From NCBI GenBank assembly GCA_022813675.1, contig CP063375.1:1190001-1254000 (forward strand): 64,000 bases of DNA. The letters run 5' to 3'. The stretch comes from Deferribacteraceae bacterium V6Fe1. GTDB lineage: Bacteria; Chrysiogenota; Deferribacteres; Deferribacterales; Deferrivibrionaceae. The position numbers were made by a program, and so were the translations under genes. Below, in pieces: positions 9,667 through 17,876 of this stretch. The notes under the pieces were generated by a model. It did not search any database. It saw only the letters and a program-made list of their open reading frames with translations, and was not told where the DNA came from. The number at the start of each line of letters is the position of its first letter. The first letter of the stretch is position 1.

Positions 9667-11229
9667 TTATTTTTTTAATTCTTCAATTATTTTTTGTTTA
9701 ACAGTTTCCGATAAATCTTTTGGTAATACATTATCAATTATAGATAGGATTTTACTAATTAATTTTCTTTCTGAGCGATTATACTGAGGTAAGTTATCTG
9801 TTAATAATTTTGGCTTCTCATTATTTTTTGGCAGAATTTCTTCTTCAATAGACAAGTTGTCATCTATACCTTCTGTCAGTTTATTTATAAGCTTAGTTTT
9901 TACGTTATCAGATTTAGCTTTAGTTTTTATTTTTTCTATTTTCTTTGCTGCAAACTCAGCTTTTACTTTTACTTTCTGAATTTTATCCTCATATTCTTCT
10001 TGTTCCTCTGGCTTAGTGAAACCCTTTTTAGACTTGTCAGCATACTCTTTTACTAAATTAGCAATTTCTTCTATCCTTTTCTTTTCATTCCTTATTTGAG
10101 AAGAGACGTGGTATATTTCGTGAAGGTGCTTAAATTTATTTTTCAAGTTCTTTTCAAAAAGAGTCAAAACATTATTTTCAGTAAAATAATCTCTTCTTGC
10201 ATTGGGTATTAAGTTTGGGCTCATAGCGTGAACTTCCCCAAAAAAGTAAAACGTTCCTCTGGATTCTTTAAAAAGTCGTCCTAATTGTCTGTCATCTCCT
10301 ATTTGAATATTTCCTTTTCTCAGTCTTATACCTCTTGCTATGTTTACTGATGGTATTTGCTTTAAAAAACTTGAAATACTGTACCATCCCCAGCATAATA
10401 CTTGTTCATCTTTATCTTTTATATCAAAAAACTCAATATCAAAAATATCATCTATCCTTTTTTTATTGTGCTTTTCTCCTTCGTATATTGCCACAGTGTA
10501 CGCTTTAAATATCTGCTCAGTATTTATATAAATATTGTATTCGTCAATTGTAAAATTATATTCTTTTGCCTTGTCATAAATTTTACTAGTAAATATAAAT
10601 CCTTTTTTATAAGGAACTGGTGCTACCATTGAAAGATATTCATAGACTTCATCTTTATCTAAAAGATTCTCATTTGATACATTTTCCAAAACTACCTTGA
10701 AATATCTTTCATCCTTTATTGCAGGTTCAGTTTCAAGGGATGTCACTTCATCAATAACATATGCAGCATCTTCAATTTTATCTCTATTGTTTATAATTTT
10801 TTTTAATTTATTCGCATCCCATATTAGAGTAGATTTTATTTCCTCACCATAATAACTTGTTTCAAATATCAATTTGTCACAATATGCAAGTCCCCCAAGT
10901 CGTCCAATACCTCTAAATCCTTTATGTTTTTTTCTATCCTTTACACCTTGAGCAATATTTTTTAAAACAAATAAAATCTTGTCTGACGGAACTCCCGTTC
11001 CATTATCCATAATAGTTATCTTTCTTTCATCTTTATCAATTGTAATTTCTATTTTGCAATCGTTTTTGTCTTTTATCAAACCTTTTTCTAAAGCAATATC
11101 AATTTGGTCAGCAGAATTTTGAATATATTCCCTATAAATAAACTTTGGGTCATCATACATTGCCAATGTTAACGATTCAATAACATCTTTTCCTATTTTA
11201 GTTTTTTCTTCAATCATTGTTCTATCCAT
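9667..11229 (-). CDS. HSP90/MORC-like GHKL ATPase
   Basis: A 520-residue protein with an N-terminal Bergerat-fold ATPase of the HSP90/MutL/MORC class. The N-box is REYIQNSADQID (Glu34, Asn38, Asp41), the G1 box DNGTGV (Asp75, Gly77, Gly79), and the lid motif GFRGIGRLGG (from Gly104). A middle domain follows (about 200-380). Residues about 390-450 form a lysine/glutamate-rich coiled coil, and there is a basic C-terminal tail. HSP90 proper (HtpG) is longer and lacks this coiled coil. Prokaryotic MORC-like ATPases are known from restriction-type operons. It overlaps the upstream HerA-like gene by 8 bases and is 4 bases from the radical SAM gene. The start could also be Met5. Confidence 0.8.
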   Translation of the reverse strand: MDRTMIEEKTKIGKDVIESLTLAMYDDPKFIYREYIQNSADQIDIALEKGLIKDKNDCKIEITIDKDERKITIMDNGTGVPSDKILFVLKNIAQGVKDRKKHKGFRGIGRLGGLAYCDKLIFETSYYGEEIKSTLIWDANKLKKIINNRDKIEDAAYVIDEVTSLETEPAIKDERYFKVVLENVSNENLLDKDEVYEYLSMVAPVPYKKGFIFTSKIYDKAKEYNFTIDEYNIYINTEQIFKAYTVAIYEGEKHNKKRIDDIFDIEFFDIKDKDEQVLCWGWYSISSFLKQIPSVNIARGIRLRKGNIQIGDDRQLGRLFKESRGTFYFFGEVHAMSPNLIPNARRDYFTENNVLTLFEKNLKNKFKHLHEIYHVSSQIRNEKKRIEEIANLVKEYADKSKKGFTKPEEQEEYEDKIQKVKVKAEFAAKKIEKIKTKAKSDNVKTKLINKLTEGIDDNLSIEEEILPKNNEKPKLLTDNLPQYNRSERKLISKILSIIDNVLPKDLSETVKQKIIEELKK

Positions 11230-12904
11230 TTGGAAACTGCCTATACAATGGTTTAGGAAATCTAATATTTAATAATGAGCGAAAAACTGGATGTTCTAGA
11301 ATATACTCCCCGGGAGATAACCGTGTCATCATATTTTTATATACCTCAGGAATAAATCCGTAATCACTTTTCGATATCTCTATTGCATTAGTCCTGCCAT
11401 AAGCGTGAGTTGAACAATTACCTTTAACTCTATCATGAATAGCACTTTTAAACTGTTCTACTGAAAAAAGAATTATTCCTAGAGAACGGCCTCTTTCTGC
11501 AATATCTAAAATTTGCCTTAGTATAGGCGAGTTTTTGGGAACATCTTTTGAAGCGTACTTATTTAGCTCGTCAATAAAAATAATAACCTTTGAAGGAATG
11601 TCTTTTTCATCTCTATTATCATTTTGTCCTAACTTTAAATCATAAATTGCTCGTACCACATCTCCAAAAACAAATGCTTGAGTATCTTGGTCTAATTTTG
11701 CGATATCAATAACATAAACTTCATTCTTTTTTATATTTGATACAGCATCCTGTAACCTAACTTCATTTTTTTCTGGAATAACGGCTTTTTGGAATATCGG
11801 GTGTGATAAAGATTTACTAATAATTCTTTTAAATTTACGCCAACTCATTACAGAAATATCTTTATCAGAGTCTTTTCTACCTGATTGTGTATATTCTGAA
11901 ACTGTTTTTTTTAAGGTGTCCCAACAATCAATATCACCGAACTTTCCATTTCCATTAATAATAAAATTTACAATTGATTCCATCGTACCTGATGAATCTT
12001 CTATATTCGTGAATAACAAATCAAGGTTGTTTTTATCTTCCTCAAAAATATATTTATATTTAAATGCCTTATTATTATCAATTTGTGCTTCTATATCATT
12101 TTCATCACCATAACTGAAAGTTTTAGTTTTAGAAGATGAAATGTCGGAATAAGGATAAAAATATTTAACATTTTCAAAAGGCTGTGTGTCTAAGCCGAGT
12201 ATTTCTTTGTATATTTTTCTATCTTCTTCATTTAGGTTTTTGTTGTGCTCATCAATTGCCAAAAGGTCTCTGCCCTTTACATTGAATACTACAAATGCAA
12301 CAGAATTATCATTACCAGCATCTTGTTTACTCCCATACTTTTCTTGAATAGCCCTTAATAGAAACATTGAATATGATGTTTTAGCAGCTAATCCTGATAT
12401 GCCAGAAATATTAAGATGAGCTCCCTCCGGTCCAATTAAGAATTGAGCATTAAAATTAACAGGTAAAATCTTCTTGTCTTCATCCCTATACATTTCAATA
12501 TAACCACAAGGCATCGGATTTTTAACTTTATCTAAGCCAAGAGCTTGCAATATTTCGTCAGAATCTGCCAAACTAACTTTGCTTCCGTCCAAAACAGGCG
12601 TATATATATTAGAGTTATTGCCAACAACTTTAGCTTTTACATAATTCATCCCAATTCTGTTTGTATATTGTTCTACCTCCACATCACCAAAATCACTTGA
12701 TATAAAGTTGCTTAAATAGCTAGACGAATCTGTAATATGAGATATGGCCTCTATAACACCATACGTTATCGAGTTGTCAATATGCTCTACTTTAACAACA
12801 TCAAATGGATTAAGAATCCTTTGTTTATTTGTCCAAAAATAAAAAACATCGATGGTTGTTGGTGCTTTTTCTGTTGCAGCAACTTTACCAATTATTTTGC
12901 TCAT
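11222..12904 (-). CDS. HerA-like (FtsK/HerA) ATPase with degenerate Walker A
   Basis: A 560-residue protein. An N-terminal beta-barrel (HAS-like) domain lies at about residues 1-110, starting MSKIIGKVAATEKAPTTIDV and carrying NPFDVVKVEH. A P-loop ATPase of the HerA type follows. The Walker A region is NISGISGLAAKTSYSMFLL (Lys175, Thr176); the glycine normally just before the lysine is Ala174. Walker B is KVIIFIDELNKYA, and a conserved RGRSLGIILFSVEQ segment follows. HerA hexamers translocate DNA with NurA nuclease, and a NurA-like gene is directly upstream (11-base gap). This fits a HerA-NurA pair. Whether the altered P-loop still hydrolyses ATP is open. Confidence 0.8.
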   Translation of the reverse strand: MSKIIGKVAATEKAPTTIDVFYFWTNKQRILNPFDVVKVEHIDNSITYGVIEAISHITDSSSYLSNFISSDFGDVEVEQYTNRIGMNYVKAKVVGNNSNIYTPVLDGSKVSLADSDEILQALGLDKVKNPMPCGYIEMYRDEDKKILPVNFNAQFLIGPEGAHLNISGISGLAAKTSYSMFLLRAIQEKYGSKQDAGNDNSVAFVVFNVKGRDLLAIDEHNKNLNEEDRKIYKEILGLDTQPFENVKYFYPYSDISSSKTKTFSYGDENDIEAQIDNNKAFKYKYIFEEDKNNLDLLFTNIEDSSGTMESIVNFIINGNGKFGDIDCWDTLKKTVSEYTQSGRKDSDKDISVMSWRKFKRIISKSLSHPIFQKAVIPEKNEVRLQDAVSNIKKNEVYVIDIAKLDQDTQAFVFGDVVRAIYDLKLGQNDNRDEKDIPSKVIIFIDELNKYASKDVPKNSPILRQILDIAERGRSLGIILFSVEQFKSAIHDRVKGNCSTHAYGRTNAIEISKSDYGFIPEVYKNMMTRLSPGEYILEHPVFRSLLNIRFPKPLYRQFPNG

Positions 12905-12915
12905 TTAAACCTCAC

Positions 12916-14053
12916 TTAAAATAAGTTTATAAAGTGGTAATCACTTAAATATTTGCTCTTTATATATTTTTCTGTCAAAAAAATGGGGTACAAGTGTTTT
13001 GCCCATCTACTATCATGCCCATAGCATACCGGACTTCTCTCATTTATTATATTAGCACTAATTAAATCAATTTCGTCAGAATCTAAGCCATCTTCATCTT
13101 CCTTTTCCCATACTAATATTTTTTCAACCTTTAATACACCGTCAAAAGGACTTAAAGTCTTTCTTATCCTAATATACCAAACTGCAAATTTAACACCTTG
13201 AATTCTTCCTGTTTCATACATAAAAGCTGGTGTTCTATGGAATGGACTTAAATCTGCAATTATTCTTGATATATTTTTATTATATGAAGATAAAGATTCT
13301 GGATTAAACATTTTAGATACACCAACCACACTTGCATAATTACTTTTAATTGATGAGATATTTTTTAAATCAGTTTTATCCCATTCATATTCTAATGAAC
13401 CATCTTTAAGTAAAAAAGTATTTTTACTTAATTTTTTTTGTCTAACTAATTCCTTAACAGTAAGTTTTTCAAGTTTAATCATCTCTTCTTGAATTTTTGA
13501 AACTCCCCTATCTTCATATCTTTCATTATCTTTAATAGCCGAAAAATTATAAGGAAGTATTTTTTCAAACTTTATACCTTGCTTCTTAAGTAATTCCTGT
13601 TCATTCAATCCTTTAAGTAAATCATTAAAAAATAAATCATCATTTCTGCCTGGATTTGCAACAGCAGGTAAACTTATAAATAGTGGATTATACAATTTAA
13701 TAGGTTTAAAAGAATCTTTACTTTCTCGATAACAAACACCAACACCAACTTGTCCAGCAATAACTGGATAAATTTTTTTTTGATAAGCTAAATCATCAAC
13801 CTTGTAAGTTCTTCTTGAACCATCAAGAAAATATTTAAATAAAGGTTCCTTTCCAGCAATTTTTTTAGCTAACCCTTCTAAAGATTTTGAATTTCTTAAA
13901 CTTTTATCTGTTTCACCTATTTTTTTTTACAAGAATATCTTGCTTATCTTCATATTCTAGTTTAGGAACTTCAATGTTTTCAATACAAAATTTATACGAT
14001 TTGTAACTTTTACCATTTGTTTCTTTTCCTATGTAGTCAAGTATTTTTTTCAT
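12916..14053 (-). CDS. NurA-like nuclease, reading frame broken in an A9 tract
   Basis: The gene is in two frames. The first starts at ATG 14053 (MKKILDYIGKE) and runs about 45 codons into nine A residues (coding strand; 13920-13928), where it ends at TGA. Reading with one A fewer continues without interruption into the frame 13695-12916 and gives about 378 residues. The restored protein has KYFLDGSRRTYKVDDLAYQ (NurA-type DGS metal motif), then YPVIAGQVGVGVCY, GVSKMF in the middle, and AVWYIRIRK with a late His region (GHDSRWAKHLYPIF). NurA is the 5'-3' nuclease partner of HerA, and a HerA-like gene follows by 11 bases. The frame break may be a reading error, decay, or transcriptional slippage. 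Confidence 0.7.
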
Positions 14054-14375
14054 TTTACCTTTAATCTTAAACTTAATATTTACTTATAGTATCATTACAT
14101 TAATAGTATTATTCATCGATATTATTTTAATACAAAAATTAAAATTTTCAATTGGAATTAAACTATTCTGTATAAAAAGATGAATTTCTTTGGTAATGTA
14201 TAATTAATTATGCCGTTATTATCCCCCTTACTTACTTGCTTGTAAGTATTTATATACAACCACGTAAGATAAAAAAACTAATAAAAAAACTTGACTCGTT
14301 TGTATTATATAGCAAGAGTTCGTTAAAGATAAAAAATAGGTAGGAGAACTGCGTCGACAGTGATTGTATATATAA

Positions 14376-14411
14376 TGTTTTATTTATGTACAGTGTTACA
14401 TAAATAAAACA
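14376..14411. repeat. perfect 15-bp inverted repeat
   Basis: Two perfectly complementary 15-base arms (14376-14390, 14397-14411) enclose the 6-base loop CAGTGT. The arms are AT-rich (TGTTTTATTTATGTA). No T-tract follows on either strand, so a terminator is not the obvious reading. It is part of the hairpin array upstream of the island recombinase. Confidence 0.75.
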
Positions 14412-14474
14412 AATCTCGAAGAGATTTTAATATCTCAAACGTAAATGATATAAAAAAGTATATCAAAAACCTTG

Positions 14475-14511
14475 CCCAATTCGTTCACATTTACAATGTG
14501 AATGAATTGGG
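14475..14511. repeat. 17-bp inverted repeat with one mismatch
   Basis: Arms 14475-14491 (CCCAATTCGTTCACATT) and 14495-14511 pair at 16 of 17 positions around a 3-base loop (TAC). The one mismatch would be a G-U pair in RNA. This is the most stable-looking hairpin of the region and resembles folded single-strand recombination sites in length and imperfection. No function can be assigned from sequence. Confidence 0.75.
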
Positions 14512-14691
14512 GTTTAATTAGGTTATTTGTATTGCTATCAATAAAATAACTTTACAGAAAAAACAGAAAAACTGCTGTAAGGAGCTATTTGCAATTTAAA
14601 ATTGCAGTTGTCTCGTATTTGGTTCTGCTACAACAAAATACATTTATGGCAGATTGTATCCTTTGTTATCCTACTATTATGTAGGTTTTTA

Positions 14692-14768
14692 TAGATTTTC
14701 AAGGGTATCTCGAGCCTTAAAGTCGGGAGGATTTCGCTAAAATATATATTCAGTAGCTTGAAAATCTA
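14692..14768. repeat. 12-bp inverted repeat enclosing 53 bases
   Basis: TAGATTTTCAAG at 14692-14703 is exactly complementary to 14757-14768. The enclosed 53 bases contain CTCGAG and a GGGAGGATTT stretch. A smaller hairpin with a T5 tail (CCTAC/GTAGG, 14670-14690) lies just upstream and looks like a weak plus-strand terminator. The pair could close a structured RNA domain. Confidence 0.6.
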
Positions 14769-14800
14769 ACCATTAAAAACCGAATTTAAAATCAAAACTT

Positions 14801-14845
14801 ATTTTGGTTGATTAACCAAAATTTATATCAGGTAAACTTTACCTG
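14801..14845. promoter_or_regulatory. two palindromes upstream of the recombinase, possible operators
   Basis: ATTTTGGTT-GATT-AACCAAAAT (14801-14822) is a perfect 9-bp inverted repeat. CAGGTAAA-C-TTTACCTG (14829-14845) is a perfect 8-bp palindrome with a single central base. They lie 40-85 bases ahead of the recombinase start at 14886. Short-spaced perfect palindromes at this distance are typical of dimeric repressor sites. The AlpA-like protein or the recombinase itself are candidate binders; this is inference. Confidence 0.5.
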
Positions 14846-14885
14846 CCGGTATCTTATTGTAATTAAAATTTGTGGGGGGTGAGTT

Positions 14886-15881
14886 ATGCGAAGAAATTTT
14901 ATCGGTGAAAAAGATTTAACAAGAAAGTCTGCAAGCTTTAATCTGGCAATGGCAGTTGTTAAAAGTGGTAATGAGGGGAGTATTAAAAAAACAGCACATG
15001 CAATAAAAGAGTTGGCTGAATTTGCTAAAAATGAATTTGGGATAAAAAATATTGTAAATCTTGATTCGGCACATATATCAGCCTTTGCGGAATATTTAAG
15101 AGATAGAGTTAATAATAATGAAATATCAACCGGACATACTTCAAATATTATTTCAAGTTTAAATACTATTTTTAACCATTTCGGTCGGGATGATTTAAGA
15201 CTATCAGCAAATCATGAAGGATTAAGTAGAGGTAAAAGATACGATAATACCGATAAAAGCATCTCAAATGAGACACATAACAATTTGGTCAATTTTCTAT
15301 CCGAAAAATACGTTCAAACAGGCGATACAAGATTTGAGGCGTTAAGGTTGCAAGTTGTCTTACAAAGAGAGATTGGATTAAGGTTTAAAGAGTCAGCACT
15401 TTTTAATGGTGATGGGGTTAATAAATCCAAGCTAATTGCAAATATAGAAAAAGGCACGAAAGGTGGGCAGATAAGAAATGTAACTCTTACAGAGAAGGCA
15501 TTAAATATTTTAGATGAAGTAAAGGACTTTAGAAAGGAATACAGATATTCTCATTCCCTTGTCCCTGACTCAATGTCTTTTAAAGATTGGCAGAACTTTG
15601 CCTATAACACTATAAAAAGTTTTAACAGTCATTCTGGTGAGAATTATCATTTTCATGGTGAAAGGCATCATTTTGCACAAGAGAGATATAAAGAGCTAAC
15701 TAATCTTGAGCCACCTGCGAGAGTAGGGTTGTCAAAAGAAGAATATTTAGAATATGCCACATCAGAGCTGAATATGACGTCAGATGAAGTAAAAAGCCTT
15801 ATTGTAGAGGCAAGATTAACCATTTCTGAAGAATTGGGTCATCACAGGCTTGAAATAACAAATTATTATTTGGGGAGGTAA
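14886..15881 (+). CDS. tyrosine recombinase, integrase-domain protein
   Basis: A 331-residue site-specific recombinase. An N-terminal SAM-like core-binding domain spans about residues 20-110. The catalytic domain carries the tyrosine recombinase set: Arg166 (REIGLRFKES), Lys192 (GTKGG), the His257-x-x-Arg260 box (HFHGERHHF), His319/His320 (ELGHHRLEITNYY) and Tyr327 or Tyr328 as nucleophile. It looks like the integrase-domain family found on conjugative elements and plasmids, not a P4-type integrase, so the island carries two unrelated recombinases. The ATG is preceded by GGGGGGTGAG. It is the first gene of a plus-strand set with the 108-residue protein and the AlpA-like regulator. Confidence 0.85.
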   Translation: MRRNFIGEKDLTRKSASFNLAMAVVKSGNEGSIKKTAHAIKELAEFAKNEFGIKNIVNLDSAHISAFAEYLRDRVNNNEISTGHTSNIISSLNTIFNHFGRDDLRLSANHEGLSRGKRYDNTDKSISNETHNNLVNFLSEKYVQTGDTRFEALRLQVVLQREIGLRFKESALFNGDGVNKSKLIANIEKGTKGGQIRNVTLTEKALNILDEVKDFRKEYRYSHSLVPDSMSFKDWQNFAYNTIKSFNSHSGENYHFHGERHHFAQERYKELTNLEPPARVGLSKEEYLEYATSELNMTSDEVKSLIVEARLTISEELGHHRLEITNYYLGR

Positions 15882-15885
15882 TATT

Positions 15886-16212
15886 ATGAATCTGTTAGAG
15901 CAATTTAGAAGGCAATTTAGAATCACGGGTAGTCAGTCAACAGTAGCTCAAGATAACAGGATAATTGAAAGATATTTTATTTATTATCTTGAGACAAATA
16001 CAATATGCAAATCATTTGAGAGATTATCACAAGACGAGCTTAATGGATTTTACCATTTTATTTTAAATCAAGTTAAGGGAGGTAAAATATCTAAAAACTA
16101 CGGAAAAGATATTTTTTATGCAGTAAATAAACTTATTAACCGGATAAATAGAAAGTACCGCAAAAGCTTAAATAAATACAACGTGGCAAAATTCATTGAC
16201 TCTTTCAGATAA
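15886..16212 (+). CDS. small SAM-like (core-binding domain) protein
   Basis: A 108-residue protein resembling an isolated N-terminal core-binding domain of a tyrosine recombinase: helical, with VAQDNRIIERYFIYYLE and LSQDELNGFYHFILNQV followed by a basic C-terminus (NRINRKYRKSLNKY). No catalytic residues are present. It begins 4 bases after the recombinase stop, with GGGGAGG inside the end of that gene, so the two are coupled. It may be an accessory DNA-binding subunit or directionality factor. The function is inferred from fold resemblance and context only. Confidence 0.6.
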   Translation: MNLLEQFRRQFRITGSQSTVAQDNRIIERYFIYYLETNTICKSFERLSQDELNGFYHFILNQVKGGKISKNYGKDIFYAVNKLINRINRKYRKSLNKYNVAKFIDSFR

Positions 16213-16295
16213 TAATATGGGCAGTATTGTAAAAAAGTGTAATTAAAACTTTACTCATTTTTATTTTATAGAAATATGTTAGGGGGTGTAATATT

Positions 16296-16559
16296 ATGAA
16301 AAATATCCAAGATGAAAAAAAGCTTTATGGCGCAAATATTGAAAATTATGTTGATGATTTTTATTTTGAGAAGGGCGATTTGTTGACTAAAGATGAGGTG
16401 TTAGAATTGCTAAAAATCAAGAAGTCTACCTTATATGACGGTATGAAAAAAGGTATTTATCCAAGACCGATAAATATCGGTGGTCGTAAATGGCTGCGTA
16501 AAGAAATTGTTAAAGTAATCAAAAATGCCATTAAGGATAGAAATAAGAAAGCCTCTTAA
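16296..16559 (+). CDS. AlpA-like helix-turn-helix regulator/excisionase
   Basis: An 87-residue protein with a MerR/AlpA-type winged helix-turn-helix: LLTKDEVLELLKIKKSTLYD, then GIYPRPINIGGRKWLRKEIV, the wing-and-arginine pattern of AlpA proteins. AlpA activates excision of the CP4-57 prophage, and small proteins of this kind commonly act as recombination directionality factors in P4-type islands. The ATG follows AGGGGGTG. The stop codon lies in the loop of the hairpin at 16548-16569. The P4-type integrase is encoded convergently beyond the inserted IS. Confidence 0.8.
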   Translation: MKNIQDEKKLYGANIENYVDDFYFEKGDLLTKDEVLELLKIKKSTLYDGMKKGIYPRPINIGGRKWLRKEIVKVIKNAIKDRNKKAS

Positions 16560-16569
16560 TCGAGGCTTT
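16548..16569 (+). terminator. terminator hairpin interrupted by an IS
   Basis: AAAGCCTC (16548-16555), loop TTAATC, GAGGCTTT (16562-16569): a perfect 8-bp stem. The T-tract that would complete a rho-independent terminator now lies 1.3 kb away at 17911-17917, because an IS inserted exactly after the 3' arm and duplicated it. Before insertion this would have been a terminator between the convergent alpA-like and integrase genes. Confidence 0.75.
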
Positions 16570-16598
16570 GGCTCTGTAACTAAAACTGTGTAAATCCT
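16570..16598 (+). repeat. left terminal inverted repeat of the IS
   Basis: 29 bases starting GGCTCTGTAAC and ending TGTGTAAATCCT. It matches the inverted right end at 22 positions, with mismatches concentrated in the middle. Confidence 0.85.
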
Positions 16599-16639
16599 TC
16601 TGAAAATATGTTAACTAAAGAACGAACAGGAGGATTTAT

Positions 16640-17857
16640 ATGTTTATCGACAAGGATGAAATAAGAAAATTGTTTAAAGAAGGTAAGCTTAATACCCAAG
16701 AAGATTTGCAATCGATATTATCTTCAATTATTAAGGATGTAGTAGAGACAATTTATGAGGGAGAATTAACAGAATTATTAGGTTATTCCCGTTATGACAA
16801 ATCATCCAAAGAAACAAACAATTCACGAAACGGTTACAGCAATAAGAAAGTAAAATCAAATTATGGAGAGATAGAATTATCGGTTCCAAGAGACCGTAAT
16901 GGAGAATATGATCCAAAAATAGTGAAAAACGTCAAACAGATATTACCGGTATAGAAGAACATATAATTTCGATGTATGCCAAAGGTATGACAACAAGAGA
17001 TATCCAGGCCCACATGGAATCTTTATACGGCCTTGAGTTTTCAGCTGAGGCAATCAGTAGGATTACAGATAAAGTTCTTGAAAGAGCAAAAGAGTGGCAA
17101 AATAGACCCTTAGAGCCAATTTATGCAATTGTATTCCTTGATGCATTATTTTACAAGATGCGACTTGATGGTGTTATAAAAACGTAGCAGTTTACGCAAT
17201 AATAGGCATTACTCTTGAAGGTAAAAAGAATGCCTTGGTATATGGATAATGGAGACTGAATCAGCGAAATTTTGGTTGTCAGTACTAAACGAACTTAAGA
17301 ACAGAGGTGTTGAAGATGTTCTTATATTCAGTATAGACGGTTTACCAGGTTTAAATGAAGCTATCAGGGCGGTATATCCAGAATCTGAAATTCAACGATG
17401 TATAGTTCATCAGGTAAGAAACTCTCTGAAGTTTGTATCTTATAAAGACAGGAAAGAATTAGCGAGGGGCTTAAAGGCCATTTATACATCTCCAACGGAA
17501 GAAACTGGAAGAATTGAATTAGATAGATTAAATGAAAAATGGGGAAAGAAGTATCCAAACGTAATAAAATCATGGGAAACCAATTGGTTGGAACTTTCAA
17601 CGTTATTTAAATATCCACCAGAAGTTAGGAAGCTTATTTATACTACTAATCCTATAGAGAGTTTTAATAGTAAATTGAAGAAGGTCACTAAAAATCGAGG
17701 GGTATTTCCTACAGAGGAATCATTGTTTAAATTGCTGTATTTAGCGATAAATGACATATCAAGTAAATGGAATGGCAGGATAAGGGATTGGTCAAAAATA
17801 TATCCGCAATTGTATATTTACTTTCAGGAAAGGATTGACAGGTTTACGAATGGTTAA
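16640..17857 (+). pseudogene. IS256-family (mutator-type) transposase, frameshifted
   Basis: The transposase is split into three open pieces (16640-16954, 16972-17187, 17249-17857) that join in order if three single bases are restored. One A is missing near 16925-16929 (five A where six restore KKRQTDITG). One A is missing near 17178-17182 (after DGVIK). One G is missing near 17236-17237 (before IWIMETESAK). The pieces contain the family pattern: SRNGYSNKKVKSNYGEIEL, VFLDALFYK and FSIDGLPG with the two Asp, and YTTNPIESFNSKLKK with the Glu. Restored length is about 405 residues, normal for the family. As read it cannot make active transposase. Confidence 0.88.
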
Positions 17858-17876
17858 TATTGTAGATAACAAAATG

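Larger units (their letters stand above)
14054..14885. other. hairpin-rich non-coding region
   Basis: 832 bases between the divergent nurA-like and recombinase genes with no plausible open frame. It is dense in inverted repeats: 14229-14248, 14376-14411, 14412-14426, 14475-14511, 14590-14606, 14670-14690, 14692-14768, 14801-14822 and 14829-14845; the strongest have their own entries. This could be a structured RNA, a single-strand DNA recombination or replication site, or a cluster of operators. No reverse transcriptase, relaxase or Rep gene is nearby to decide it. Confidence 0.6.

Noticed and set aside
14054-14885. Retron or diversity-generating element in the hairpin-rich region
   Set aside because: No reverse transcriptase gene or template/variable repeat pair is present in or near the island.
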